Assembly: GCF_001298105.1 (NCBI RefSeq)
Contig: NZ_LGJH01000158.1
Coordinates: 1 to 64,000 of the forward strand
Direction of reading: 5' to 3'
Origin: Novosphingobium sp. ST904
Lineage (GTDB): Bacteria > Pseudomonadota > Alphaproteobacteria > Sphingomonadales > Sphingomonadaceae
DNA: 64,000 nucleotides
Shown here: in pieces, positions 1 to 6,144 of the stretch
Layout of the letters: every line of letters begins with the position of its first letter
Numbering within the stretch: the stretch's first letter is position 1
The notes under the pieces: model-generated
Database searches by the model: none
What the model was told of the DNA's origin: nothing
What the model saw: only the letters and a program-made list of their open reading frames with translations
Made by a program: the position numbers and the translations under genes

Positions 1-1
1 T

Positions 2-169
2 ACGCTCGTGCTGAGCGATCCCCAGGCGCTGGCTGCTGTCGGCCGCCTGCTTCCCGAACGTCACCGCCCGCTCTGGGCCATTGGCGTCGGCCTGCTGACC
101 TGGGCTGCCCCGGTCATCCTCACCCAAATCCGGCAGCCCAAGCTCGAAAGGAAGCGCAATGGCTCGTAA
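2..169 (+). CDS. Holin-like phage membrane protein (5' end outside the window)
   Basis: The reading frame enters from the left edge and stops with TAA, leaving about 55 C-terminal residues. It has one hydrophobic segment, starting at PLWAIGVGLLTWAAPVILTQ, and then a very basic tail (KLERKR). It overlaps the endolysin start by 11 bases, the usual arrangement of a holin just upstream of its endolysin. A small membrane protein here would permeabilise the inner membrane at the end of the lytic cycle. The family cannot be named from this fragment, so the holin role is inferred from topology and position. Confidence 0.6.
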   Translation, partial: TLVLSDPQALAAVGRLLPERHRPLWAIGVGLLTWAAPVILTQIRQPKLERKRNGS

Positions 170-776
170 GACGCTGATCAGACGCGGCGGCACTGCCGCC
201 AGCGCGCTCGCTCTCATTCTCGGCGGTGTCTATGCCGTTGAGGGTGGCTATGTGAACCACAAGGAAGATCGCGGCGGCCCAACGCATTCCGGCGTCACCC
301 AGGTTGTGGCGCGGCAGAACGGCTACCTCGGAGACATGCGGAATTTCCCGCGGAACTGCAACGCGACGGCGACCGTCTGCGCGGACAAGATCTACACTGA
401 GATGTACGTCAGCAGGCCGGGGTTCTACCCCTTGCTCACGTTGGACCCGGGCGTTGCGGCAGAGGTGATCGATACCGGCATCAACATGGGGCCCGCCATC
501 GCCTCGCGGTACCTTCAGACCGCCATCAACGCGAACTGTGCCCCGGCCCGCCTCACGGTGGACGGGAAAGTGGGGCGCGCGACGATTGCCGCCTATTCAG
601 CGTGCCAGCGCAGCATCGGCGCCGTGACGTTCTGCACCCGCGTCCTCGGCTCGCTCGATGCGCAGCAGGAGCAACGCTATCGCCGCATTGTCCAGAACCA
701 ACCTTCGCAGGCCGTATTCCTGAGGGGCTGGATCGCGCACCGGATCGGCAACGTCGACCGGGCGAGCTGCCAATGA
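159..776 (+). CDS. Phage endolysin, glycoside hydrolase family 108 with peptidoglycan-binding domain
   Basis: This is a predicted muramidase that cleaves the glycan strands of peptidoglycan for phage lysis. An N-terminal hydrophobic segment (about residues 12-27) directly precedes the GH108 signature EGGYVNHKEDRGGPTHSG, with E28 as the expected catalytic acid. The C-terminal half contains LTVDGKVGRATIAA, typical of the peptidoglycan-binding domain paired with GH108. The length of 205 residues fits the family. The N-terminal segment suggests a signal-anchor or exported endolysin, which is inference. The gene overlaps both the holin-like gene and the next small membrane-protein gene (ATGA overlap). 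Confidence 0.92.
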   Translation: MARKTLIRRGGTAASALALILGGVYAVEGGYVNHKEDRGGPTHSGVTQVVARQNGYLGDMRNFPRNCNATATVCADKIYTEMYVSRPGFYPLLTLDPGVAAEVIDTGINMGPAIASRYLQTAINANCAPARLTVDGKVGRATIAAYSACQRSIGAVTFCTRVLGSLDAQQEQRYRRIVQNQPSQAVFLRGWIAHRIGNVDRASCQ

Positions 777-970
777 TTCCCGCTTCATGGCTTGCCGGCG
801 GAGGGTTGATCCTTGCTGCCTGCGGTTTCGGCGCCGGGTGGACGGCTCAGGGCTGGAAGCGTGACAGCGGCGAGCTGACCGAACTTCAGAAGGTGACGAA
901 AGATCTTCACGATCAGGGCGAGCGGCAAGCCGTGATCGCCAAGGCATACGAGGAGAGCAGCGATGCGTGA
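773..970 (+). CDS. Small phage membrane protein in the lysis cassette
   Basis: A 65-residue protein starts in an ATGA overlap with the endolysin stop. It has one N-terminal membrane segment (SWLAGGGLILAACGFGAGW) followed by a charged helical tail. The layout resembles a shortened i-spanin, but a full-length i-spanin is encoded 360 bases downstream, so its role is unclear. Tight coupling on both sides (4 and 8 base overlaps) supports it as a real gene. Confidence 0.72.
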   Translation: MIPASWLAGGGLILAACGFGAGWTAQGWKRDSGELTELQKVTKDLHDQGERQAVIAKAYEESSDA

Positions 971-1334
971 GCGCACCGAAGCCGACGATATCTGTCAGGG
1001 CGCATACAACCGCGCCTTACTCGACTTAATCCTACCCGCCATGCGTAGGGCCGCGAAGGAAGCTGGGTATGCGCTCACGGTTCACGGCTCGCTGAACCGC
1101 GATATCGATCTGGTGGCGGTCCCTTGGACCGAATTCAACGTATGGTCCAAGGAAGCGTTGCTGGATGCCCTCGTCGGAGCCGTACGCGCGGTAACCGGGC
1201 GTTGTGGATCTTCCGGCGGTTGGGCGTCCAAGCCACATGGCCGGTTCGCACACATTCTCATGGCCTGGTGTGGAGAATCGACCGCCAACCTCGACCTGAG
1301 TGTCGTGCCTGCCCAAGAGGAGGACCGGCCATGA
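963..1334 (+). CDS. Phage protein with nucleotidyltransferase-like motif
   Basis: A 123-residue soluble protein. The segment VHGSLNRDIDLVAVPW resembles the G-S-x-D-x-D-L core of small nucleotidyltransferase-fold proteins, and a later NLDLSVVP could supply a further acidic residue. No substrate can be assigned. It overlaps its neighbours by 8 and 4 bases inside the lysis cassette. Similar small proteins near lysis genes are usually left as hypothetical, so the fold assignment is tentative. Confidence 0.7.
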   Translation: MRERTEADDICQGAYNRALLDLILPAMRRAAKEAGYALTVHGSLNRDIDLVAVPWTEFNVWSKEALLDALVGAVRAVTGRCGSSGGWASKPHGRFAHILMAWCGESTANLDLSVVPAQEEDRP

Positions 1335-1720
1335 AGTGGCTGAGTAATCTACTCACCCCCATCAAATCCGAACTGTTCGCGATGGTCGGCGTACTTGCCG
1401 TCTGCGGCGTCGGCGCCACCATCGCCGGCTATCTGCACATCCAGCGACAAGATGACCAGATCGAGACGAAGGACCGCCAGATCTCGGACTTGGCCACCGC
1501 GAACAAAAGTTGGGCAGCGCGTGCAGCAGAACAAGATCGGATTCGGGCGCTTGAGCAGAAAAACGTCCTACTGCTTCAGGAGAAGCTAGCCCTTATCGAA
1601 CAGCAGAACACGGACGCTGCCGCGCAGCTCAAAAAACTGGAGGCCACCAATGCCGAGGTCAAAGAGTATCTTTCTCGCCCTATCCCTGCTGACCTGCGCA
1701 GGCTGCTCCAGAAGCAGTGA
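1331..1720 (+). CDS. Rz-like i-spanin
   Basis: A 129-residue protein with one N-terminal membrane segment (about residues 16-36) followed by a long coiled coil rich in Gln, Glu, Lys and Ala, ending in EYLSRPIPADLRRLLQKQ. This is the i-spanin layout: inner-membrane anchor plus periplasmic helix that pairs with the o-spanin to disrupt the outer membrane. The start overlaps the previous stop (ATGA). The o-spanin gene begins inside the 3' end of this gene in another frame, the classic Rz/Rz1 nesting. Confidence 0.8.
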   Translation: MKWLSNLLTPIKSELFAMVGVLAVCGVGATIAGYLHIQRQDDQIETKDRQISDLATANKSWAARAAEQDRIRALEQKNVLLLQEKLALIEQQNTDAAAQLKKLEATNAEVKEYLSRPIPADLRRLLQKQ

Positions 1721-1943
1721 CATCGCGTCCGTCCCAGCGGAGCCGGTCTATCGCGGCATTGACGCCGGCCTGATGGAGCGTTGCATGGTGAAGGACGTGC
1801 CGCTGGAGACGACGGCGGACGTCTTCACAAGTCGCGGGATCTACAAGGAAGGGTTCGAAAAATGCGCAGCGAAGATCGATGCCATTCGCGAGCACGACGC
1901 TAAAGCCCGTGCAAATTCGGCGCTTGAACCTTCGGTCAAATGA
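1650..1943 (+). CDS. Rz1-like o-spanin lipoprotein
   Basis: A 97-residue protein with a short signal sequence ending in LLTCAGC, giving a likely lipidated Cys19. The mature part includes MERCMVKDVPLETTADVF and a C-terminal CAAKIDAIREH, resembling LysC/Rz1-type outer-membrane spanins. It overlaps the i-spanin gene by 71 bases in a different frame. The -3 position of the lipobox is Cys rather than Leu, which is atypical but tolerated in phage lipoproteins. Confidence 0.82.
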   Translation: MPRSKSIFLALSLLTCAGCSRSSDIASVPAEPVYRGIDAGLMERCMVKDVPLETTADVFTSRGIYKEGFEKCAAKIDAIREHDAKARANSALEPSVK

Positions 1944-1958
1944 CGATGTCGGGAGTTG

Positions 1959-2117
1959 CTACCACGCGTCTGAGCGGAGACAGTCTTCGCATTCAGCGTT
2001 GTTGCAACCGGGGTTATTGAAATGACAGGGTACTGGAGTTTTGAAGTCCAGGCACCAACGATAAAGACCGACCAAACTCGCAAGAACGAGGGCCGCGAGC
2101 ACAAGATTTTGAAGCAT
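1959..2117 (-). CDS. Small Cys-rich membrane-anchored protein, unknown function
   Basis: A 52-residue minus-strand frame starts with ATG 7 bases after a strong Shine-Dalgarno (AGGAGG within GAGAAGGAGGCGAAG). It has an N-terminal hydrophobic helix (about residues 5-18). A Cys/His cluster follows (C-H-x5-C-x6-C-x4-C-x2-C from residue 31) that could bind a metal or form disulfides. It sits between the spanins and the acyltransferase on the opposite strand. No family is recognised. Confidence 0.55.
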   Translation of the reverse strand: MLQNLVLAALVLASLVGLYRWCLDFKTPVPCHFNNPGCNNAECEDCLRSDAW

Positions 2118-2212
2118 CTTCGCCTCCTTCTCTCGTTAAGCCTTGAATCCAGATTTAGTCAGGACTCGCTAATACGCGCCCAAGCTATTGAGCGCAACAT
2201 TATGAGTCGGCA

Positions 2213-3226
2213 TCACACCTTCAAGTGGGCTCTGCGCGGAAGCCCGGCCAGCAGCGATAGCCATGATAGGTTGCAAATGGCCATTCTGGCGAACCACATT
2301 GTGGCGATCGTGAACACCAGTGCGAAGAGTCCAGCTATAGCTTCTGGCATTAAATGATATGTCGCTTTTTTCAGCACAATCAGAATGAAGGGGTGCCAAA
2401 GATAGAAATACAGGGACTCGCGCCCGATCTCGGTAACGATTGGCACTTTCCAATGCAGTCGGAAGAGCCATGGCATGCCAGCGATCATGCTAAAATTTAG
2501 GGCCAGATAAGGAAAGATCTCGGCCGCGTTTGCCGGATAGAAGTAACATGCTTCGTAAGCGGAGAAGGCAGCGGCAACGAGCAATGCAATCCATGCGTTA
2601 GGTGGAGACGCGCCTCGCTGGCGGAGCCAAAATCCGAAGAAGAAAAATGGCATCATGGTCAAATAGCGATAATCGATCGGGAAGCCATGCCGCCAAGGTC
2701 CGGTGTAATGCCCGACACCCAAGGCGAGCAGGCCAAAAACTCCCAGAAAGATACCTATCAATGAAGTCAGGACAAAGTGATAGCGCCCAGCCCAAGCGAT
2801 CACAATGAAGAAAAAGAACACTGGAATATACCAAGTGTGATATGGTGGTTCACGAAGAGCTTCGATAAAATACGAAATGTTAATTTCGTGAGTTATGACG
2901 CTGTCGAGCGAAATCCAAAGCAAGAATGCAAATGCCCAAGGTAGTAGCATTCGAGTGTCGTACTTTTTCCACAACGAGCGAAAACTCAACCGACGCAGAC
3001 TTTCTACTGTTAGGAGAAAGCCACCTAGGCCAAGAAACAAGGGCATGTGGAAGGCATAAATTCCCCATTTTACCGGGTTTCCATCGACTTTCGCCGTAAA
3101 GAGGTGCCCGACCATTACTAGCAGGATCAAGGCCCCTTTCAGGGTATCAATAGTCGGATTATAGGCCTTATCAGAATATACGGCGGGTCTTGTTGCCGTT
3201 GCGCTCATCCGCCCACCCTCACTCAT
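2213..3226 (-). CDS. Acyltransferase family 3 (OafA-like) membrane protein
   Basis: A 337-residue polytopic protein with about ten hydrophobic segments. It opens with the acyltransferase-3 signature: DTLKG at residues 27-31 and the expected catalytic His in MVGH at residue 41. A further family-like region follows (FHMPLFLGLGGFL). These enzymes O-acylate cell-surface glycans, and prophage copies often alter phage-receptor glycans, which is inferred here. The start overlaps the upstream small gene's stop. A second start at 3208 has a better ribosome-binding site. The locus is more AT-rich than the flanking chromosome, consistent with a mobile accessory gene. Confidence 0.88.
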   Translation of the reverse strand: MSEGGRMSATATRPAVYSDKAYNPTIDTLKGALILLVMVGHLFTAKVDGNPVKWGIYAFHMPLFLGLGGFLLTVESLRRLSFRSLWKKYDTRMLLPWAFAFLLWISLDSVITHEINISYFIEALREPPYHTWYIPVFFFFIVIAWAGRYHFVLTSLIGIFLGVFGLLALGVGHYTGPWRHGFPIDYRYLTMMPFFFFGFWLRQRGASPPNAWIALLVAAAFSAYEACYFYPANAAEIFPYLALNFSMIAGMPWLFRLHWKVPIVTEIGRESLYFYLWHPFILIVLKKATYHLMPEAIAGLFALVFTIATMWFARMAICNLSWLSLLAGLPRRAHLKV

Positions 3227-3411
3227 TCAGCTTCGTCCTGGTTTGTGTTGGTCAACCAGTCTCGCTTCCAAACACCATGCTTCTGGCGCCGAATTTTCAG
3301 GCCGCAACTCACACAATGGCTGTGATAGTGGGTTCCATCCCATAGGACTTTATCACGTGCAACGGCATGCCTGTTAAACAGGCAGCGTATCGGCTGTGGT
3401 AGTAGCGACAT
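3223..3411 (-). CDS. DUF1660-like small phage protein
   Basis: A 62-residue protein with a short Cys/His arrangement (CLFNRH, then HYHSHCVSCGLKI) followed by HGVWKRDW. The layout resembles the small prophage proteins grouped as DUF1660, probably a one-zinc knuckle. It overlaps the acyltransferase start by 4 bases, so the two are translationally coupled. The family match rests on motif spacing only. Confidence 0.6.
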   Translation of the reverse strand: MSLLPQPIRCLFNRHAVARDKVLWDGTHYHSHCVSCGLKIRRQKHGVWKRDWLTNTNQDEAE

Positions 3412-3583
3412 GACGCGGCCCCCCGGCCATCTCTTAGGGAGAGGCCCGTATTAAAACACGTTAATCCATGAAGTTCAAATGAACGGGAACCAAGCATGCC
3501 CGGCTCTGTTCAAGGCGTATACGCACGGAGAGGCGTTCACAGGGCCTATTCACCCCACCCCCCGCAAAGGCCCTTCACTCCCG

Positions 3584-3620
3584 AAAGGCCGCCACCCTGG
3601 CATGGATGGCGGCCCTTTTT
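3584..3620 (+). terminator. Rho-independent terminator
   Basis: GGCCGCCA (3587-3594) pairs perfectly with TGGCGGCC (3607-3614), followed by C and five T (3616-3620). It terminates plus-strand transcription, but no plus-strand gene ends nearby: the spanin gene ends 1.6 kb upstream. Confidence 0.8.
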
Positions 3621-3637
3621 CGTGATGCTAATCGTTT

Positions 3638-3823
3638 TCAAACTTTTGCACTGCGGACCGGGCTCGATACCGGCTGGCAAGCCCCCCGGCTCAGCCCCGA
3701 CTGCAATGGCATGAAATCGGACACGTCCTTCCGCGCTGCCGCAGCGAGAGCCTCGGTATCATGGGCAAAGGAATTGGCAATAAGGGTGAGGCATAATGTT
3801 TCCAAAAGTGGATTGATAGGCAT
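3638..3823 (-). CDS. Possible small phage protein
   Basis: A 61-residue frame whose first 40 residues (MPINPLLETLCLTLIANSFA, then a helical acidic stretch with AHDTEAL) look like a compact helical protein. The C-terminal third is low quality. The ribosome-binding site is weak and no family is recognised. It is included because it lies in line with other small minus-strand prophage genes. It may be spurious. Confidence 0.3.
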   Translation of the reverse strand: MPINPLLETLCLTLIANSFAHDTEALAAAARKDVSDFMPLQSGLSRGACQPVSSPVRSAKV

Positions 3824-3915
3824 CTGGTAATCGGATGCCTGCCATGGCGGCGTTTTCCAGTAGTTGGCTTGCGCACCTAAATTGGCTGAGATCGTGCCAG
3901 CGTCATGTTGCGTTC

Positions 3916-4122
3916 CTAGGCTCGCATGCCGCGCCCGCCCTTTTTCGTGCGAGCAGCGGGCGGAGTTCGCTCGCTCATACCTGCGGATTGTCGGAGGAGT
4001 TCAATGGCCAGTGATACATGACAGGCAGGTATAGCCTCCTGAGCTTTATCCAGGTTGGCTAGGACCGCTTCGAGCTCAGCTATGAGCTCTCTGGTTTTCT
4101 CGATCGAAATTGGCAAGACCAT
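3916..4122 (-). CDS. Small helical prophage protein, unknown function
   Basis: A 68-residue protein with a clear Shine-Dalgarno (GGAGAGG) 7 bases before the ATG. The sequence is mostly helical (IEKTRELIAELEAVLANLDK) and ends in a very basic tail (ARTKKGGRGMRA). It could be a small regulator or structural accessory. No family is recognised. Confidence 0.6.
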   Translation of the reverse strand: MVLPISIEKTRELIAELEAVLANLDKAQEAIPACHVSLAIELLRQSAGMSERTPPAARTKKGGRGMRA

Positions 4123-4218
4123 GGTGTCACCTCTCCGGTGCTTTTGAGCAAAATAACCGAAATCTGCGCAAAAGATTCATAGCATTCCAAAGGCCGGCAT
4201 TGGTAACCAGAATGGCTA

Positions 4219-4246
4219 TTGATTAAACTTACGCGTTAGCTAATAT
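4219..4246 (+). promoter_or_regulatory. Predicted sigma70-type promoter
   Basis: A -35 element TTGATT (4219-4224) and a -10 element TAATAT (4241-4246) are separated by 16 bases in an AT-rich patch. No open reading frame with a ribosome-binding site follows. The next strong plus-strand signal is the terminator at 4422-4446, so the transcript would be non-coding. Confidence 0.5.
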
Positions 4247-4252
4247 TTTGCT

Positions 4253-4446
4253 CATCCAAGGGGGGATGCTGAACGAATACGACCCACGTTCAGTGCTGGC
4301 ATAGTTAAATTTCTGCTATGTGGGCCCGCAGTGCGGCGTTTGCCAAAAAGGGGCATATCGCATGATTACATGCGATAGAGGGGAACGGCTCATTTTTGCC
4401 AGACATCACACAATCGAACTTGGCCCCGTTTCGGCGGGGCCTTTTT
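4253..4446 (+). ncRNA. Candidate prophage small RNA
   Basis: About 190 bases lie between a plausible promoter and a strong intrinsic terminator, with no credible coding frame. An internal hairpin has a perfect 9-bp stem, TATCGCATG / CATGCGATA at 4356-4377 with an ATTA loop. The terminator is GGCCCCG (4422-4428) / CGGGGCC (4435-4441) followed by five T. The start is estimated from the -10 element. No known RNA family is recognised. Confidence 0.4.
4422..4446 (+). terminator. Rho-independent terminator
   Basis: A perfect 7-bp GC stem (GGCCCCG / CGGGGCC) with a 6-base loop is followed directly by five T. It ends the candidate small RNA described over 4253-4446. Confidence 0.85.
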
Positions 4447-4568
4447 CGTATAGCCATCAAGGAACTTAAGTGCCTGGGTACCGTTAATTTCCCAGACGAC
4501 CCGCGAGGCAAGTCGCCAAGGCCGATTGTTCGTATCGACTAGGCCGAACGTTGGTCCAAAACTTTTAG

Positions 4569-4600
4569 GGCCGCCCTCTCGCCTGCGGGGCGGCCTTTTT
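4569..4600 (+). terminator. Rho-independent terminator
   Basis: GGCCGCCC (4569-4576) pairs with GGGCGGCC (4588-4595), followed by TTTTT. It lies just past the 3' end of the minus-strand gene at 4609 but has its T-run on the plus strand. The 120 bases upstream contain no convincing gene. Confidence 0.8.
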
Positions 4601-4608
4601 ATGTGCGT

Positions 4609-4800
4609 TCAGGCTGCGCGCCGATCTTCTTCAGCTTTACCGGTCGCCAGATCCACCGGCACTGCAAGGAACCATTCCTGGCGGCTTTCATCCCAAGACG
4701 CGAGCTTGAGCTTGATTGCATCCGCCATGGCCTCGTCGATGCTTGGGCGCCATGGCGAACGGGGCTGGCCGAAGACCGCGATACGATACCGCGCGGCCAT
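4609..4800 (-). CDS. Small phage protein, unknown function
   Basis: A 63-residue protein (RYRIAVFGQPRSPWRPSIDE, then a segment DESRQEWFLAVPVDLATG). It lies 2 bases downstream of the stop of the SAM-like gene, so the two form an operon. The composition looks like a genuine small soluble protein. No family is recognised. Confidence 0.6.
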   Translation of the reverse strand: MAARYRIAVFGQPRSPWRPSIDEAMADAIKLKLASWDESRQEWFLAVPVDLATGKAEEDRRAA

Positions 4801-4802
4801 CG

Positions 4803-5072
4803 TCAGAAACTCGCCCAGTCGAGTTCGGCGTCGTCCACGGCATCAAACATCTCAGGGTCGGCGCCGGTGTCCCCCAGCCGCTTGCGTACCGCATCCGGCC
4901 CGCCGTCTTTGGGGAAGCCGCGATCGGTCTTGGCGATCGTGGCAAGCTGGCCGAGGAAGCCGCTCCGGCCGGTCTGCTCCAGCACCCAGCGCCCGAAGGG
5001 GATCGGTTTCTCCGGGGCTTCGCTCACATTGATGCGGAAGCCGGCGGCGTCATGTCGTTCGAGACTGCCCAT
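4803..5072 (-). CDS. YozE SAM-like domain protein
   Basis: An 89-residue protein whose central part (PFGRWVLEQ, GFLGQLATIAKTDRGFPK, AVRKRLGDTGAD) fits the YozE sterile-alpha-motif-like fold: a small helical bundle with F-x-x-W and a FP near the middle. Such proteins occur in prophages and plasmids, and their function is unknown. The ATG at 5072 is preferred over a TTG 6 bases upstream because AGAGG lies about 9 bases before it. It forms an operon with the next gene and is divergent from the HIRAN gene. Confidence 0.65.
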   Translation of the reverse strand: MGSLERHDAAGFRINVSEAPEKPIPFGRWVLEQTGRSGFLGQLATIAKTDRGFPKDGGPDAVRKRLGDTGADPEMFDAVDDAELDWASF

Positions 5073-5147
5073 CGTCAAAATCCTCTATGCGAATCGATTT
5101 CGGTCTGATTATTTTGTTCCCGTTGCGTTCTCATGTGAAGGGACAAA

Positions 5148-5585
5148 ATGGGCTGGAACGATTTCAGCTTGCCGGCGATCGGCGAGCGGCACGACAACGA
5201 AGACGGCACCAGCCGCCAAGCCGAGCTTGCGCTATGCCGCCCAGGCGAGGAGGTGCGGCTAGTCCGCGAGCCGGGGAACCCGCACGATCGGATGGCCGTC
5301 GCCGTGGTAAGCTGTCGCGGGGTCAAGGTGGGATACTTGAAGCGGGACCGTGCCGTCTGGGTCGGCAGCAAGATTGATCGCGGTTATGACGTGCGAGCGA
5401 TCGTCCAGCGCGTGAAGGGCTCCCATCTACCCGACGCTACCCTCGGACTGGTCATGCGGGTGAACATGGATGGGGAGGAGCCAGAGCTTCCGGAGCATGG
5501 TATCAAACCGCAGGTTCGAATCCCTCTCACGACTTCGAACGGGGGCAAATTTTCAATTCATGGTATCAGGCATGGTATCGCATAA
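5148..5585 (+). CDS. HIRAN-domain protein
   Basis: A 145-residue protein. The segment LVREPGNPHDRMAVAV followed by VGYLKRDRAVW and a basic strand is the HIRAN signature (an OB-like fold binding 3' single-stranded DNA ends, known from Rad5/HLTF and from phage and mobile-element proteins). No helicase or nuclease domain is attached. A Shine-Dalgarno (AAGGGA) precedes the ATG. The last 30 codons run through the repeat-rich attachment region, so the true C-terminus may have been altered by integration. Confidence 0.82.
   Translation: MGWNDFSLPAIGERHDNEDGTSRQAELALCRPGEEVRLVREPGNPHDRMAVAVVSCRGVKVGYLKRDRAVWVGSKIDRGYDVRAIVQRVKGSHLPDATLGLVMRVNMDGEEPELPEHGIKPQVRIPLTTSNGGKFSIHGIRHGIA
5496..5579 (+). 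repeat. Three copies of CATGGTATC near the prophage end
   Basis: CATGGTATC occurs at 5496-5504, 5559-5567 and 5571-5579. Clustered short direct repeats beside an attachment site are typical of arm-type integrase binding sites. That role is inferred, since no integrase gene is in the window. Confidence 0.4.
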
Positions 5586-5602
5586 ATAGCGGCCAAAAAT
5601 AT

Positions 5603-5640
5603 GCAGCTATATCAACTTACTAAACGATTGATGTAGCTGC
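5603..5640. repeat. Inverted repeat abutting the putative attachment core
   Basis: GCAGCTATATCAA (5603-5615) and TTGATGTAGCTGC (5628-5640) form a 13-bp stem with a single T-G wobble and a 12-base loop. It ends exactly where the tRNA 3'-end-like sequence begins. There is no T-run, so an intrinsic terminator is less likely than a recombination-associated or regulatory element. Confidence 0.45.
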
Positions 5641-5654
5641 CTCCCGCTCCGCCA
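5641..5654 (+). other. Putative prophage attachment core (tRNA 3'-end-like sequence)
   Basis: CTCCCGCTCCGCCA looks like the 3' end of a tRNA gene: acceptor strand CCGCTCC, discriminator G and encoded CCA, as in serine tRNAs. No tRNA body precedes it. This fits the displaced 3' fragment left when an element integrates into a tRNA gene. Phage-type genes lie to the left and ordinary chromosomal genes to the right. The other attachment half is outside the window. Confidence 0.35.
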
Positions 5655-5998
5655 TTTCCCTCGAACAAATGTATTCCAGCCCGCAAGGGCCTGATCGCTG
5701 TGCTCGGGGCTCGGTGATTTCCGAGGTGCGCTTTGCGTGTGGCCTGGGTGATGCGATGAAGGGCGCTGCTGCTTCCGCCTGGAATTACTCGTTCAGAGTT
5801 TTCCGGTGGAATTTGCGTTTTACCCACCCGGCATTTTTCCGCGCTGCTTGGGATTTCCGAAGGCCATGAAGAGGTGGCTGCCAGCCCGGACGGGAGCGCT
5901 GGATAAATCCGAGGTGGGCTTCGGGGATATGCCGCGCAAAACTGGCGGAAACAGCCACTTTATCCGGCGCCATTAGACGCCTTTGGAAAGGCTGTAGA
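5655..5998. other. Gene-free stretch between the prophage end and tRNA-Cys
   Basis: About 340 bases have no frame with convincing codon structure or ribosome-binding site. Two related segments, TCCGAGGTGCGCTT near 5718 and TCCGAGGTGGGCTT near 5909, suggest a degraded duplication. A short palindrome, GCCTTT-GG-AAAGGC, lies just past the tRNA 3' end (about 5979-5992). No function can be assigned. Confidence 0.5.
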
Positions 5999-6072
5999 TG
6001 GAGGCCCGAGCCGGAATCGAACCGGCGTGCAAGGATTTGCAGTCCTCTGCGTCACCACTCCGCCATCGGGCC
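5999..6072 (-). tRNA. tRNA-Cys (anticodon GCA)
   Basis: The minus strand folds into a full cloverleaf of 74 bases. The acceptor stem is GGCCCGA / TCGGGCC with an encoded CCA. The anticodon stem-loop GGACTGCAAATCC carries anticodon GCA at 6038-6040, and the T arm is GCCGGTTCGATTCCGGC. It is the first clear chromosomal feature right of the prophage. Confidence 0.97.
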
Positions 6073-6144
6073 ATCCGTGTGGAGAGAGGCGCCCCTAACA
6101 ACGGATCGTGCGATGTGCAACGCAGATTCTCGATCAAGGTGAAA

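Noticed and set aside
2022..2357. Plus-strand frame of 111 codons after the spanins
   Set aside because: No ribosome-binding site, poor composition, and it overlaps two better minus-strand genes.
5511..5526. GGTTCGAATCC, like a tRNA T-loop, taken as a tRNA gene
   Set aside because: The flanking T-stem does not pair and no cloverleaf can be built; it lies inside the HIRAN coding frame.
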